A DNA stretch of 64,000 nucleotides from an uncultured Oscillospiraceae bacterium (GCA_910579725.1 CAJTUD010000001.1:93908-157907), one strand, 5' to 3'. Positions 32,825 through 42,559 are shown, counted from the stretch's first letter. Made by a program: numbers and translations. The notes: a model not told the origin generated them from the sequence alone.

Positions 32825-32907
32825 AGGAAAAATCCTCTCTCTTTTTGTTGAACGTATCATAGCATGCAGGCGGACCGCTGTCAACGGCCTCCGGCGGCGA
32901 AGTCCGT

Positions 32908-33858
32908 TCACTCCACCATGCATGTGATGATCACGCCGTCCACATTGTTTCCGGAAACCGTGTATTCGCCGCTCTCCGGCAGGTAGGCCGTTGTTCCCGG
33001 GCAGTACCAGATCTCATAAGTCCCGCCGGCGCAGTCCACCGTCAGGCGGCGGCCGTTGTACGAAAACTCCTTCAGATAGTCGATATATTCCTCCAGGCAC
33101 AGATTCTTCTCCGCCATAACCGTGGCATGGGGAACGCCCACATAGCGGAAGTGCCAGGGCTCGTCTCCGATGCCGGTCAGTGCTTCCTTGGCGGTGTCGT
33201 AACGAACCACCCAGCCGTAGTCCTGACAGTTCTGATTGATCCAGGCATACTCCCCGGTTCCCTGGTACTCCGCGCTGGATCCGTCCTCAAAAAACAGGGA
33301 GAAATCCACCACCAGCCCTGTGTGGTGCTCACTGCCGCCGGGCTGGGCCACAAACCGCCGGGCATGGTCCTGGCCGTTGATCTCCGCGCTCTGTTCAAAG
33401 AGGTGCTGCTGAACCTCCCTTGTGCGGTAGCCCGCCACCACGTTGACGGTCTTGCTGCCGCCCTGCGCCTGGAAGGCGTCCATCATATCATTCAGCGCCT
33501 CCAGGGCAGCGGGCGAGAGGAAGACCTCCTTGTCCCGTACAAAATAGCTGTCGCTTTTTTCATCAAATACACAGGAGAGGGGCTGCTCCTCCGGAAAATG
33601 GTACAAGATCCAGTTGTTTACCAGAATCAGATCTCCGGTATAGACCGCCTCCTCCCCCAGTTCCGTTCTGACGCAGGCTATGCCGTCTCTGCCGGTCTGC
33701 CGGGTGCTCACCGTGTTCTGCCGCGGCTGCGCCGGTTGGCTGGGAGCGCGATGGAAGAAAAACCATGCGCACAGGATCAGCGCTCCCGCAAGCACAAGCA
33801 GAACAAAAAACATGGGCGGAATATATACGCCGCGCCTGCGGCGGCTGGAGCTTCTCAT
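32908..33858 (-). CDS. D-alanyl-D-alanine carboxypeptidase, VanY/M15B family
   Basis: A 316-residue membrane-anchored zinc peptidase that trims the terminal D-Ala from peptidoglycan stem peptides outside the cell. One N-terminal helix (MFFVLLVLAGALILCAWFFF) follows a run of arginines and serines. Zinc-ligand motifs are SEHHTGLVVDFS (SxHxxGxxxD) and EPWHFRYVG; AGYRTREVQQHLF is the conserved upstream helix. A C-terminal beta tail (about 235-316) is extra. Start uncertain: ATG 33870 lies directly against GGGAG, so ATG 33858 is preferred. It follows a two-component system on the same strand, suggesting cell-wall control. Confidence 0.9.
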   Translation of the reverse strand: MRSSSRRRRGVYIPPMFFVLLVLAGALILCAWFFFHRAPSQPAQPRQNTVSTRQTGRDGIACVRTELGEEAVYTGDLILVNNWILYHFPEEQPLSCVFDEKSDSYFVRDKEVFLSPAALEALNDMMDAFQAQGGSKTVNVVAGYRTREVQQHLFEQSAEINGQDHARRFVAQPGGSEHHTGLVVDFSLFFEDGSSAEYQGTGEYAWINQNCQDYGWVVRYDTAKEALTGIGDEPWHFRYVGVPHATVMAEKNLCLEEYIDYLKEFSYNGRRLTVDCAGGTYEIWYCPGTTAYLPESGEYTVSGNNVDGVIITCMVE

Positions 33859-33952
33859 CTGACGCGTCATCTCCCTTTGTGGACTGTTTCCATCTTACCC
33901 GCCTGTGCCGCCGGAAATACAGCCGGGTGCAAATTTTGGTATAATTCCACTT

Positions 33953-34849
33953 TCAGACATTCCAGGTGATGGCATAGGACCGCCCTCCGAACGCCCGGCA
34001 CTCCAGAGGAACTGGGATGGACTGGCCATCATAGGTGAAGGTGATCTGGCCGTTGGCGTTGTAGTCTCCTTCGGCCCAAGGAGTGTTCACGCTGCGTCCC
34101 AGGATATTTTTGATATAATCGTTGTACCATCCGCTGTCCACTGAGTCCAGTCCCCAGTAATTGCGCCACACTCCTCCAAAGCCGCTGGTTCCCCGGAATC
34201 CCCAGTTGGGTGCGCCGCCGCGGCCCCATTGCAGCTCAAAGGACAGAATCCGCTCCGACTGAACGTCCACCGTCAGCCGCAGGGAGTAGGGGGCGCAATT
34301 GAGAGAGAGCTGATACACCTGAAAATTCATCCGGGTATCCGGGTCCACGTACAACCGCTCGCCATATCCGGTATACGTCACGTCGCTTTTGTCATCCCAG
34401 AGCATGGGCAGTCCCCCCAGAGCCTGCAAATTGCGAACCTCCTGCCACGCCGAGGCCAGCCGCGCCTCCCACAGCTGGGAGATTTCTTCGCTGTAAGCCG
34501 CCTGTTCCTGCGTGGCGCTCAGTTCCGGCGCAGGAGTTGTTGCGCCGTCGCCGGTGTAGGTGATGATGGTCACTTCAAAGGAATCTCCGGCAGAGCTGAC
34601 GAAAACCCTGCCCTCCACCGTCTCCCGGCTCAGCTCCATGCCGGTCAGTCCTCCTCCCCTCAGCAGCAGCACCTTTTCCGCCACCGTCAGCTGGACACTC
34701 TCGGCAAAGCCCTCCCGCTCCTCGTCCTGCGTCTGGATGGAAGGGGTGTCCAGCAGCTGGCGGTCATGGAAGCGGGAGAGCCACTCCGGCAGGAAAAATG
34801 CTGCCGCCATCAGCGTGAATACAAGAATTGCCGCGCCGCATTTACGCAT
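33953..34849 (-). CDS. Membrane-anchored protein of unknown function downstream of a histidine kinase
   Basis: A 298-residue protein with one N-terminal hydrophobic segment (CGAAILVFTLMAAAFFLPEW) and a large extracytoplasmic beta-rich domain. I recognise no family; the arrangement (kinase, then an anchored extracellular protein) resembles the YycH/YycI type of kinase modulator, but sequence similarity is not apparent. ATG 34849 overlaps the kinase stop by eight bases and has GGGAGG eight bases upstream; the in-frame GTG 34858 is less likely. Translational coupling to the kinase supports a role in signalling or in the response. Confidence 0.75.
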   Translation of the reverse strand: MRKCGAAILVFTLMAAAFFLPEWLSRFHDRQLLDTPSIQTQDEEREGFAESVQLTVAEKVLLLRGGGLTGMELSRETVEGRVFVSSAGDSFEVTIITYTGDGATTPAPELSATQEQAAYSEEISQLWEARLASAWQEVRNLQALGGLPMLWDDKSDVTYTGYGERLYVDPDTRMNFQVYQLSLNCAPYSLRLTVDVQSERILSFELQWGRGGAPNWGFRGTSGFGGVWRNYWGLDSVDSGWYNDYIKNILGRSVNTPWAEGDYNANGQITFTYDGQSIPVPLECRAFGGRSYAITWNV

Positions 34850-36260
34850 CGGCCACACCTCCCAGCATCACAGTGACAATGGTGCCCTTGCCTTCCTGGC
34901 TCTCAAAACGGAGATGCCCCTGGTGGAGCTCGGCGATTTCCTTGCACAGGGCCAGGCCCAGTCCCGCGCCGCCCTCTGCCCGGGAGCGGGACTTGTCCAC
35001 CATGTAAAAGGGTTCCGTGATTTTGTTCAGCTCCCGGTCCGGGATACCCCGGCCCTGGTCCGCCACCGTCACCTGATACCCGTTTTCCCGGCTCCGGCCC
35101 GTCAGTACCACCCGCCCTCCGCTGGCGGTGGCTTTCCGGGCGTTATCCAGCAGATTTTGCAGCAGGGTTTGCAGCAAAGCACCGTCCCCCCGAACCGCGC
35201 CCTCTTCCGCCCTGACGGTGAGCGCGAGGCCCTTGGCCTTCATGGCGGGCTGGCTGATCCGGGCGGCCTCGGCGCAGAGCTTGCGCATGTTCACGGTCCT
35301 GGCCTCCGCCTTACTGCGGCCCACGACCAATAGATTCATCAGGGACAGGGACAGACTCTCCAGCCGCTTGCCCTCGGAGAAAATATAACTGGCAGCCTTG
35401 AAGCGCATGTCCTCCCCCAAATCCCGGGAGCGGAGCATGTCGGCATATCCGATGATGGAGGTCAGAGGCGTTTTCAGCTCGTGAACAAAGCTTCCGGTAA
35501 AATCCTCCTGCCGCCGGGCGGCGTCCTCCAGCTCCTGGATGTTCTTCTCAATGGCGTCGGCCATGCGGTTGAAGTTTCCGGCCAGCTCGCCGATCTCATC
35601 GCCGCCCATGATCCTGGCGCGGGTGGAATAGTCCCCCTGGGCCAGCTGGTCGGCGGCCCGGCCCAGACTGCGGATCGGGGTGGTCAGCCAATAGGAGAAG
35701 GCGAACATCATCGCGCCGCTGACCCCCACCACTAACAGAACAATCCAGCGGTAGACCTGATAGTGGGTTTCCCGGTCAGCAAACAGGCGGCTCACATCCC
35801 GGGCGGTTTCCATATACAAAATGCCGTCGGGAAGCACCACAGGTCCCGCACAGCGGAGCAGGCGCCGCCCGGTTCGTTTATCCTCACGCAGCACATAACC
35901 GGAGGACCTCCGGTCCACCTGCTCCAGCAGCTCCTGATCGCTGGGGGAGTCCAGGGTGGAGTAGACGTATTCTCCGGAGGGAGTCGTCACCCGCAGCTGG
36001 TAATCCACAAAGTAAGCGGCCTCCTCCAGCGTCCTGGCCAGCCCCCGCCCCCGCTGGCTGATGTTCTCCAAGGTGACGCCTCTGGCGTCGCACACGGCCT
36101 CGTAGGAGAGGCGGAGCATCTGCATTTCCTCCTGAGCGATGGTGATTTCCCGCTCCAGGGCGGACTGAAAAGAGAGCGAGATCAGCAGATAGCTGCCCAC
36201 GCCGGTGGACAGCAGCAGGATGCAGAGCGTGACCAGCGTCACCTTCCAGGCGAATTTCAT
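34842..36260 (-). CDS. Sensor histidine kinase (HAMP, HisKA, HATPase_c)
   Basis: A 472-residue membrane kinase. One helix at residues 7-29 and another at about 165-190 flank a roughly 135-residue extracellular sensor domain. HAMP follows (about 190-243). The phosphorylatable His is in GSFVHELKTPLTSIIGYAD, and the ATP domain shows N box NLLDNARKA, G1 VADQGRGIPDREL and G2 GGAGLGLALCKEI. Its ATG overlaps the regulator stop by four bases (ATGA), so both are made together. The downstream carboxypeptidase and anchored protein suggest envelope sensing (inference). Confidence 0.96.
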   Translation of the reverse strand: MKFAWKVTLVTLCILLLSTGVGSYLLISLSFQSALEREITIAQEEMQMLRLSYEAVCDARGVTLENISQRGRGLARTLEEAAYFVDYQLRVTTPSGEYVYSTLDSPSDQELLEQVDRRSSGYVLREDKRTGRRLLRCAGPVVLPDGILYMETARDVSRLFADRETHYQVYRWIVLLVVGVSGAMMFAFSYWLTTPIRSLGRAADQLAQGDYSTRARIMGGDEIGELAGNFNRMADAIEKNIQELEDAARRQEDFTGSFVHELKTPLTSIIGYADMLRSRDLGEDMRFKAASYIFSEGKRLESLSLSLMNLLVVGRSKAEARTVNMRKLCAEAARISQPAMKAKGLALTVRAEEGAVRGDGALLQTLLQNLLDNARKATASGGRVVLTGRSRENGYQVTVADQGRGIPDRELNKITEPFYMVDKSRSRAEGGAGLGLALCKEIAELHQGHLRFESQEGKGTIVTVMLGGVADA

Positions 36261-36916
36261 TCCTGGACCTCCAAGCGGTATCCCACCTTGTAAACGGCGG
36301 CGATACGCTCCTGCCAGCCCAGCTTTTTCCTCAGGCGCTGGACGTGGAGATCCACAGTGCGGCTGTCTCCCATATATTCATTTTCCCACACCCGCTCATA
36401 GATGGTCTCACGAAAAAGGGCGATATTCTTGTTTTGCAGGAACAACACCAGAAGGCTGTACTCCTTGGCGGTCAGCTGGATGATCTTTCCGCCCTTGGTG
36501 ACTACCCGGGACTGCGTGTCCACCACCACGTCGTCCACGGCGATGCGGCTTTCGGTTTTGTGGTAGCGGCGCAGAACGGTCTCCACCCGGGCCAGAAGCT
36601 CGGCAATTTCAAACGGTTTGACAATATAGTCGTCGGCACCCAGCCGGAGGCCCTTGATCCGGTCCTTCACGGCGCTTCGCGCCGTAATGAAGATAACGGG
36701 AATTCCCAAAGGGGCCAGATATTCCATCAGTTCAAAACCGTCGATGCCGGGAAGCATCACGTCCAGCAGAATCAGATCGTAATGCTTGGACTCCACCGCG
36801 TCGGCGGCGGCGGCCCCGTTGTCCAGGCAGTCGCAGGCATAACCTGCGGCGGTAAGGCTCATGTCCAGCAGGTCTGCAATCGGTTTTTCGTCTTCCACGA
36901 TCAGGATTTTTACCAT
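36257..36916 (-). CDS. OmpR/PhoB-family response regulator
   Basis: A 219-residue DNA-binding regulator. The receiver domain has the acidic pocket VEDE, phospho-acceptor D52 (LILLDVMLPG), switch Thr in FITARS and Lys in DYIVKPFE. The winged-helix output domain spans about 125-219 (LTAKEYSLLVLFLQNKN, RTVDLHVQRLRKKLG). GGAGG precedes ATG 36916. It begins 66 bases after fumC, so it may be transcribed from the fumC promoter as well as its own. Confidence 0.97.
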   Translation of the reverse strand: MVKILIVEDEKPIADLLDMSLTAAGYACDCLDNGAAAADAVESKHYDLILLDVMLPGIDGFELMEYLAPLGIPVIFITARSAVKDRIKGLRLGADDYIVKPFEIAELLARVETVLRRYHKTESRIAVDDVVVDTQSRVVTKGGKIIQLTAKEYSLLVLFLQNKNIALFRETIYERVWENEYMGDSRTVDLHVQRLRKKLGWQERIAAVYKVGYRLEVQE

Positions 36917-36982
36917 ATGTGCGTTATCCTCCTTCTGCGCCCGGACGGCGTTGGAGCGGCGGCGGAAACGGGGCGGCAGAAG

Positions 36983-38362
36983 TCACACCATTTTTCCCGG
37001 ATCCACAATTTCATCGTACTCCTCCGCCGTCAGAAAACCGGACCGCAGAACCGCTTCCTTCAAGGTGATCTTCTCCAGATGGGCCAGACGGGCCGCCTGC
37101 CCCGCCTTTTCATACCCGATGCGGGGGGTAAGGCATGTCACCAGCATCAAAGAGCGGTTCAGGTGCTCCTTCATTCTCTCCCGGTCCGCCTTCAGACCCT
37201 CCAGGCAGTTTTTCCGGAAGGAATCCATCCCGTCGGCCAGGAGCCGGGCGGACTGTAAAAAGTTGTAGGCAATGACCGGCATGAAAACATTCAGCTCAAA
37301 ATTCCCCTGACTGGCGGCAAAACCGACTGCGGCGTCGTTGCCCATAACCTGGACGGCAATCATGGCAGCGGCCTCGCACTGGGTGGGATTCACCTTCCCC
37401 GGCATGATGGAGCTGCCCGGCTCATTTTCAGGAATAAGCACTTCTCCCAATCCGCACCGGGGGCCGCTGGCCAGCCAGCGCACGTCGTTGGCAATTTTCA
37501 TCAGATCCGCCGCCAGAGCCTTCAGCGCTCCGTGGGCGAAAACGATACCGTCCCTGCTGGTCAGGGCGTGGAACTTGTTGGCGGCAGTGACAAATTCATG
37601 TCCTGTCAGACGGGAAAGAAGCGCCGCACTCTCTTCCGCGAAGCCGGCGGGGCAGTTGAGCCCTGTGCCCACCGCCGTACCGCCCAGCGCCAGCTGTCGC
37701 AGAGGCTCCAAAGCGGCGCGTATGTACGCCTCCGATGCTTCCGCCATGGCTCTCCAGCCGCTGATCTCCTGAGAAAACCGGAGGGGCACCGCGTCCTGGA
37801 GATGGGTGCGGCCTATTTTCACCACATTCTCGTTTTCCGCCTCCAGGCGGCGGAGGGTTTCCGTCAGCTTCTCCAGCGCGGGCAGGACACGCTCCTCCAA
37901 AGAGACGGCCGCGGCCAGATGCATGGCGGTGGGAAAGGTGTCGTTGGAGCTCTGGGACATATTTACGTGGTCGTTGGGGTGAACCTCCACAGACGGCTCC
38001 ATCCGGGCGCATAAATGGGAGATCACCTCGTTGACGTTCATATTCGACTGGGTGCCGCTGCCAGTCTGCCAGACCTTCAGCGGGAACTCTCCGTCCCAGC
38101 TGCCCTCCAGAATTTCATCGCAGGCGGCGGCGATAAGCTCGCAGCGGCGGCTGTCCAAACGGCCCAGACGGCAGTTGGTCAGAGCCGCCGCTTTTTTCAG
38201 CAGGGCGAAGGCCCGGATAATTTCCTCCGGCATCCGCTCCGTTCCGATGGCAAAATTTTCCAGACTCCGCTGGGTCTGCGCTCCCCAGAAGCGCTCCGCG
38301 CACACCGCCACAGTTCCCAGCGTATCCCTCTCCATGCGAATATTCTTCTCCTGTTCTGCCAT
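36983..38362 (-). CDS. fumC: Class II fumarate hydratase
   Basis: A 459-residue oxygen-stable, cluster-free fumarase that interconverts fumarate and malate. Family motifs are [49 protein letters not shown] and the superfamily signature [16 protein letters not shown]. The last motif also occurs in aspartase, but TGSGTQ and overall similarity favour fumarase. ATG 38362 (AAAGGAG eight bases upstream) is chosen over the upstream in-frame codon at 38380. Promoter TTGTAT-17-TATGCT lies about 40 bases before it. It heads the possible fumC-regulator-kinase-carboxypeptidase transcript. Confidence 0.94.
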   Translation of the reverse strand: MAEQEKNIRMERDTLGTVAVCAERFWGAQTQRSLENFAIGTERMPEEIIRAFALLKKAAALTNCRLGRLDSRRCELIAAACDEILEGSWDGEFPLKVWQTGSGTQSNMNVNEVISHLCARMEPSVEVHPNDHVNMSQSSNDTFPTAMHLAAAVSLEERVLPALEKLTETLRRLEAENENVVKIGRTHLQDAVPLRFSQEISGWRAMAEASEAYIRAALEPLRQLALGGTAVGTGLNCPAGFAEESAALLSRLTGHEFVTAANKFHALTSRDGIVFAHGALKALAADLMKIANDVRWLASGPRCGLGEVLIPENEPGSSIMPGKVNPTQCEAAAMIAVQVMGNDAAVGFAASQGNFELNVFMPVIAYNFLQSARLLADGMDSFRKNCLEGLKADRERMKEHLNRSLMLVTCLTPRIGYEKAGQAARLAHLEKITLKEAVLRSGFLTAEEYDEIVDPGKMV

Positions 38363-38400
38363 TTTCAGGCTCCTTTCCAACGTATCTTTATATTTTCTTT

Positions 38401-38429
38401 AGCATAGCAAATTCCGGGGGAAAATACAA
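38401..38429 (-). promoter_or_regulatory. Promoter of fumC
   Basis: On the minus strand TTGTAT (38424-38429) and TATGCT (38401-38406) separated by 17 bases. Confidence 0.65.
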
Positions 38430-38479
38430 CTCTCAAAAATCTTAAAAATTATGGTTTGACGCAAAGCGGATACAAATAC

Positions 38480-38527
38480 AGTCCGGCAGGGGCGTGTCCG
38501 GAGATCCGGCCATGCCCCTGCTGGACT
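38480..38527 (-). terminator. Terminator after the SLH protein
   Basis: An imperfect long stem, GTCCGGCAGGGGC against GCCCCTGCTGGAC, lies just past the SLH gene's stop; the minus strand continues TGTATTTGT. Confidence 0.6.
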
Positions 38528-38535
38528 GTCTGAGA

Positions 38536-39588
38536 TTATTCCATTACATAGCGGGTAACGCCAAACAGCTTGGCCAGCTGAAGCTTCGCCGCCATGCTCT
38601 CCCCGCTCTGATACCAGATGGTGGCGGATTGATAGGCGTTAGGCGCATACATACAGTAGGCGCTTTCATACTGCTCGGAGTAAAAGGTTTTTACGTCCTT
38701 CCTGCCCAGCGTCTCCTGCACCTCCTTGGCGGAGATCAGCGTGCTGGCGGAGATGGGGTTGCCTCCCGCGTCCGTAATCGTGCGCACGCCGCCGGCCATC
38801 AGCTGCAGCGCCGCCCCGGACAGGTCCTCGCCGTTGTTTTTCATCCGCCGCAGAGCGGCGTACAAATCCGGCAGCGGCTCCAGAGGAGTGATAGGAATAT
38901 CCGTTCCCGCCCGCGCCATGGGGGTGGAGATATTGATCATGCGCCAGCCGCTTGTCCCGGGAATCTGGATGGAGGGCTCCGCCAACCGGTCATGGACCCT
39001 CACCAGAACGGTGGCGGCCTGCTCCCGGGTAGCGGCGCCGTCCGGATCAAAACGGCCCTTTCCCTTGCCATCCATGATCCCCAGATCATAGGCCAGGGTG
39101 ATAAACCCGGGGTTGGCGGTGACGTCGCTGAAGGGAACGCCATAGCTGGCGGCGGTGCCAGCCAGAGAGGTGTAGCCCAGCCCTCTCACCAGCATGGAGG
39201 CCATTTCCCCCCGAGTCAGATCGTCCTCGGGGCGGAACTCATGGCCGGAGGCCGCCACCGCGTCGTTGGCCAGGAGGGTTTCCACCGCCCCGTAGTACCA
39301 GCTGTCTCTGGCCACATCGGTGTAGGAGGGCTTCCCCGGCCGGACCTCCTCCCAGCCGAACAGCCGCATCAGCGCGGTGGCGAAGGCGGCCCGGGAAATG
39401 GGCCGGCCCAGGCCGAACTTTCCTCCGCCGGTTCCCTGAAACAGGCCCAGCTCCGTGGCCCGCTCCACACTGCCGGCAGCCCAATGGCCGCCGGGCACGT
39501 CGGAATAACCGCTCTCCGCCGCGGCGGAGGGAACGAGACCCAGGCACAGAAGTCCGGTCAGAACAAATATCAGCAGGCGTTTTTTCAT
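38536..39588 (-). CDS. Exported SLH-domain protein
   Basis: A 350-residue secreted protein with signal peptide 1-24 (ends SAAA) and three N-terminal S-layer homology domains (about 25-80, 85-145, 148-205): YSDVPGGHWAAGSVERA, YTDVARDSWYYGAVETL and PFSDVTANPGFITLAYDLG. These bind secondary wall polysaccharide and hold the protein to the wall. The C-terminal 145 residues are an unassigned domain. ATG 39588 has GAGGAG upstream and a TTGACG-17-TACAAT promoter. Monocistronic. It may structure the surface or carry an enzyme-like C-terminal domain; function unknown. Confidence 0.9.
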   Translation of the reverse strand: MKKRLLIFVLTGLLCLGLVPSAAAESGYSDVPGGHWAAGSVERATELGLFQGTGGGKFGLGRPISRAAFATALMRLFGWEEVRPGKPSYTDVARDSWYYGAVETLLANDAVAASGHEFRPEDDLTRGEMASMLVRGLGYTSLAGTAASYGVPFSDVTANPGFITLAYDLGIMDGKGKGRFDPDGAATREQAATVLVRVHDRLAEPSIQIPGTSGWRMINISTPMARAGTDIPITPLEPLPDLYAALRRMKNNGEDLSGAALQLMAGGVRTITDAGGNPISASTLISAKEVQETLGRKDVKTFYSEQYESAYCMYAPNAYQSATIWYQSGESMAAKLQLAKLFGVTRYVME

Positions 39589-39620
39589 AGGCAACTCCTC
39601 ATTTTCATTGGAATGGGGTC

Positions 39621-39649
39621 ATTGTATCAGATTTTTTCCTATCCGTCAA
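39621..39649 (-). promoter_or_regulatory. Promoter of the SLH protein
   Basis: On the minus strand TTGACG (39644-39649) and TACAAT (39621-39626) with 17-base spacing. Confidence 0.7.
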
Positions 39650-39796
39650 ATTTTCAAACCTGATTTCTCTTTTTTCGGCAAAACTAGAAGAAAAGGTGCT
39701 TTTTCTTCCATAAACGGGGCAGATTTTGCCCAAGAAGCAAACCCCCTGCCCCACCCCGCCTTCCGCCGCAAAATCAGGAACCGGCGTCTTCCATGG

Positions 39797-39825
39797 TTGA
39801 CAAGCAACCCTTCCATCATTATAAT
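39797..39825 (+). promoter_or_regulatory. Consensus promoter of the flavodiiron gene
   Basis: Perfect TTGACA (39797-39802) and TATAAT (39820-39825) hexamers with a 17-base spacer, 37 bases before the start codon; strong constitutive expression is expected. Confidence 0.85.
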
Positions 39826-39862
39826 TGTGATGAAAAAACGCAGAAGAAAGGATTATCCTCCC

Positions 39863-41023
39863 ATGAATGACCTCCATATTTCCGCCGCCGTCCGCTATGT
39901 GGGCGCGGACGATACTACCATTGACCTGTTTGAGAGCCAGTATCCGGTTCCCGCCGGCGTGTCCTACAACTCCTACGTGATCCTGGATGAGAAAACCGCC
40001 GTTCTGGATACCGTGGACCGCCGGGCGGCGGATGAATGGCTTTCCCACCTGGAGGAACAGCTGGAGGGACGCCAGCCCGATTACCTGGTTCTCCACCACC
40101 TGGAGCCGGACCACGCCGGCAGCGTGGGCAGGCTGCTGGAGAAATATCCCGGTCTGACCCTGGTGGGCAACGCAAAGACCTTCCAGATGCTGCCCAAATA
40201 CTTTGACTACGCCGCCCCCACCCTGACGGTGAAGGAGGGGGACGTCCTCTCCCTGGGAAGCCACACCCTCACCTTCGTCATGGCGCCCATGGTCCACTGG
40301 CCGGAGGTGATGGTGAGCTACGAGTCCAGCGAAAAAATTCTGTTTTCCGCCGACGGCTTCGGAACCTTCGGGGCGCTGTCCTCCGGCGAAAGCTGGGACG
40401 CGGAGGCCGCCCGGTACTATTTCAACATCGTGGGCAAATACGGCGCGTCGGTCCAGGCTCTGCTGAAGAAGGCGGCGGGACTGGATATCCGAACCATCTG
40501 CCCCCTGCATGGCCCCGTTCTGCGGGAGAATCTGGGGTATTACCTGGACAAGTACGACCGCTGGAGCCGCTACCTGCCGGACGAGCCGGAGGCGGTGCTG
40601 GTGGCCTACGCCTCCATCCACGGCAACACCGCCCAGGCCGCCGGAAAAATGGTGGAAATCCTGAAGCGGAAGGGCTGCCCCAAAGTGGCGGCGGTGGATC
40701 TGTGCCGGGAGGATCAGGCCGCGGCGGTGGAGAGCGCGTTCCGCTGCGGCAAGCTGGCGGCCATGAGCCCCACCTACGACGGCGGACTGTTTCCCGCCAT
40801 GGACCACTTTATGGCGCACCTGCGGGACAAGACCTACCGGAACCGCCGGGTGGCGCTGATCGAAAACGGCTCCTGGGCGCCCGCTGCCGCCAAGGTGATG
40901 CGGAGCTTCCTGGAGGCCATGCGGGACATCGAAATCTGTGAGACGGTCCACACCATCCAGGGCGCGGTGAAGGATGCTGATCTTGCCGCCATGGAGCGGA
41001 TTGCGGACGAGCTGATGGCGTAA
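39863..41023 (+). CDS. fprA: FprA-family A-type flavoprotein (flavodiiron protein)
   Basis: A 386-residue cytosolic enzyme that reduces oxygen to water, or nitric oxide to nitrous oxide, protecting anaerobes. Residues 1-245 form the metallo-beta-lactamase-like diiron domain with HHLEPDHAGS (HxExDH), MVHWPE and CPLHGPVLR ligands; residues about 250-386 form the flavodoxin domain (VAYASIHGNTAQAAG) that binds FMN. ATG 39863 follows AAAGGA and a consensus promoter. Monocistronic, with its own terminator. Electron donor (rubredoxin or similar) is not encoded nearby. Confidence 0.95.
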   Translation: MNDLHISAAVRYVGADDTTIDLFESQYPVPAGVSYNSYVILDEKTAVLDTVDRRAADEWLSHLEEQLEGRQPDYLVLHHLEPDHAGSVGRLLEKYPGLTLVGNAKTFQMLPKYFDYAAPTLTVKEGDVLSLGSHTLTFVMAPMVHWPEVMVSYESSEKILFSADGFGTFGALSSGESWDAEAARYYFNIVGKYGASVQALLKKAAGLDIRTICPLHGPVLRENLGYYLDKYDRWSRYLPDEPEAVLVAYASIHGNTAQAAGKMVEILKRKGCPKVAAVDLCREDQAAAVESAFRCGKLAAMSPTYDGGLFPAMDHFMAHLRDKTYRNRRVALIENGSWAPAAAKVMRSFLEAMRDIEICETVHTIQGAVKDADLAAMERIADELMA

Positions 41024-41045
41024 CCTGCCCGACGGCCAAATTTTA

Positions 41046-41094
41046 GGCAAAAGGCTTCGGATGTTGGATTTTTCAACACCCGGAGCCTTTTGCC
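41046..41094 (+). terminator. Terminator after fprA
   Basis: GGCAAAAGGCT pairs with AGCCTTTTGCC (41046-41056 with 41084-41094), with a further TGTTG/CAACA inner stem. Confidence 0.75.
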
Positions 41095-41160
41095 CATTGT
41101 GAAATTCCAGACGGCATTTTATCCTGATACCATCATACAAAAAGAGAGGAGCCCGCAGTG

Positions 41161-42507
41161 ATGGGTATTCAGGAACGATTCAGGAAAACCGCGATCAAAA
41201 CGGCCTTTGGCTATATAGAGAAAGACCCGGAGAAGAACATGCTCAAGCTTCTGGACTGGGTGGACAGGCTGGCAGGGGAGGGCCCGGACAGCTTCGAGCC
41301 TCAGCGGGAAGCGTTCCGGACGGTGCTGGAGAATCCGGACGGCAGCATGTACAGACTGATCATGGACGTCTTCCAAAGCGTGGATAACGGCGTGCTGAAG
41401 GCTGTCTTTGAAAACTTCTTTCTCAACGCCAACATCATCGGCTGGCCCATTCAGGAGGAGATGCGGAAAAAGTACGGCTGCAACATCCCCTGGGCCATTC
41501 TGCTGGACCCCACCTCGGCCTGCAATCTCCGCTGCACCGGCTGCTGGGCGGCGGAGTACGGCGGCAGGCTGAACCTGAGCTTCGACGAAATCGACTCCAT
41601 CATCCGCCAGGGCAAGGAGCTGGGAGTGTACATATACATCTACACCGGCGGCGAACCTCTGGTGCGGAAGGCGGATCTCATCGCCCTGTGTGAAAAGCAC
41701 GCCGACTGCCAGTTCCTGGCCTTCACCAACGCCACCCTCATTGACGAGGCGTTCGCCGGGGAGATGCTGCGGGTGAAAAACCTCATACCCGCCATCAGTC
41801 TGGAGGGCTTTGAGTCCGCCACCGACGGCCGCCGGGGGGACGGCGTGTATCGGAAAGCGGTCCGGGCCATGGGCATTCTCAAGGAGAAACGCCTGCCCTT
41901 CGGTATTTCCGCCTGCTACACCAGCGAGAATCTGGATTCCATCAGTTCCGACGAGTTCATCGATCAGCTGGTGGAATGGGGCGCGAAATTCATCTGGTAT
42001 TTCCACTACATGCCCGTCGGCAACGACGCGGCGCCCGCCCTGCTGCCCAGTCCCCGTCAGCGGGCCGTCATGTATCGCCGGGTTCGGGAGATGCGCCGGA
42101 CCAAGCCCATTTTCGCCATGGACTTCCAGAACGACGGCGAGTACGTAGGCGGCTGCATCGCCGGGGGCCGCCGGTATCTCCACATCAACGCAAACGGCGA
42201 CGCAGACCCCTGCGTGTTCATTCATTACTCCGATTCCAACATCCGGGAAAAAACTTTGCTGGAGTGCCTGCAAGGGCCTTTATTCATGGCCTACCACGAC
42301 GGCCAGCCCTTCAACGAGAACCACCTGCTCCCCTGTCCCATGCTGGAAAATCCCCGCCTGCTGCGGGAAATGGTCCACAAAACCGGTGCGCACTCCACCG
42401 ACCTTCAGTCTCCGGAGAGCGTGGAGCACCTGTGCGGCAAGTGCGCGGACTACGCCGAATGCTGGCGGCCGGTGGCCGGCGAGCTGTGGAACGGCGGAAC
42501 CCCGTGA
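41161..42507 (+). CDS. Radical SAM protein with SPASM-like C-terminal cluster
   Basis: A 448-residue radical SAM enzyme of unknown substrate. A roughly 110-residue N-terminal helical extension precedes the core motif CNLRCTGCWAAEYGG (C121, C125, C128). The GGEP motif is YTGGEPLVRKAD. The C-terminal part has further cysteines in GGCIAGGRRYLHINANGDAD, PCPML and HLCGKCADYAECW, consistent with one or two auxiliary clusters as in SPASM proteins. GAGGAG precedes both GTG 41158 and ATG 41161; ATG is chosen. The gene is followed 52 bases later by a flippase-like LPG synthase transmembrane protein, which suggests a joint role in lipid or envelope modification (inference). Confidence 0.88.
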   Translation: MGIQERFRKTAIKTAFGYIEKDPEKNMLKLLDWVDRLAGEGPDSFEPQREAFRTVLENPDGSMYRLIMDVFQSVDNGVLKAVFENFFLNANIIGWPIQEEMRKKYGCNIPWAILLDPTSACNLRCTGCWAAEYGGRLNLSFDEIDSIIRQGKELGVYIYIYTGGEPLVRKADLIALCEKHADCQFLAFTNATLIDEAFAGEMLRVKNLIPAISLEGFESATDGRRGDGVYRKAVRAMGILKEKRLPFGISACYTSENLDSISSDEFIDQLVEWGAKFIWYFHYMPVGNDAAPALLPSPRQRAVMYRRVREMRRTKPIFAMDFQNDGEYVGGCIAGGRRYLHINANGDADPCVFIHYSDSNIREKTLLECLQGPLFMAYHDGQPFNENHLLPCPMLENPRLLREMVHKTGAHSTDLQSPESVEHLCGKCADYAECWRPVAGELWNGGTP

Positions 42508-42559
42508 CATCTGAAAACATGCCGGAGCGCCGCCGGCCGGCGAGAGGAAGCTGCTGCGT

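Noticed and set aside
36983..38362. Aspartate ammonia-lyase
   Set aside because: Shares the [11 protein letters not shown] signature, but the overall sequence and [14 protein letters not shown] fit fumarase C better; a biochemical test would settle it.
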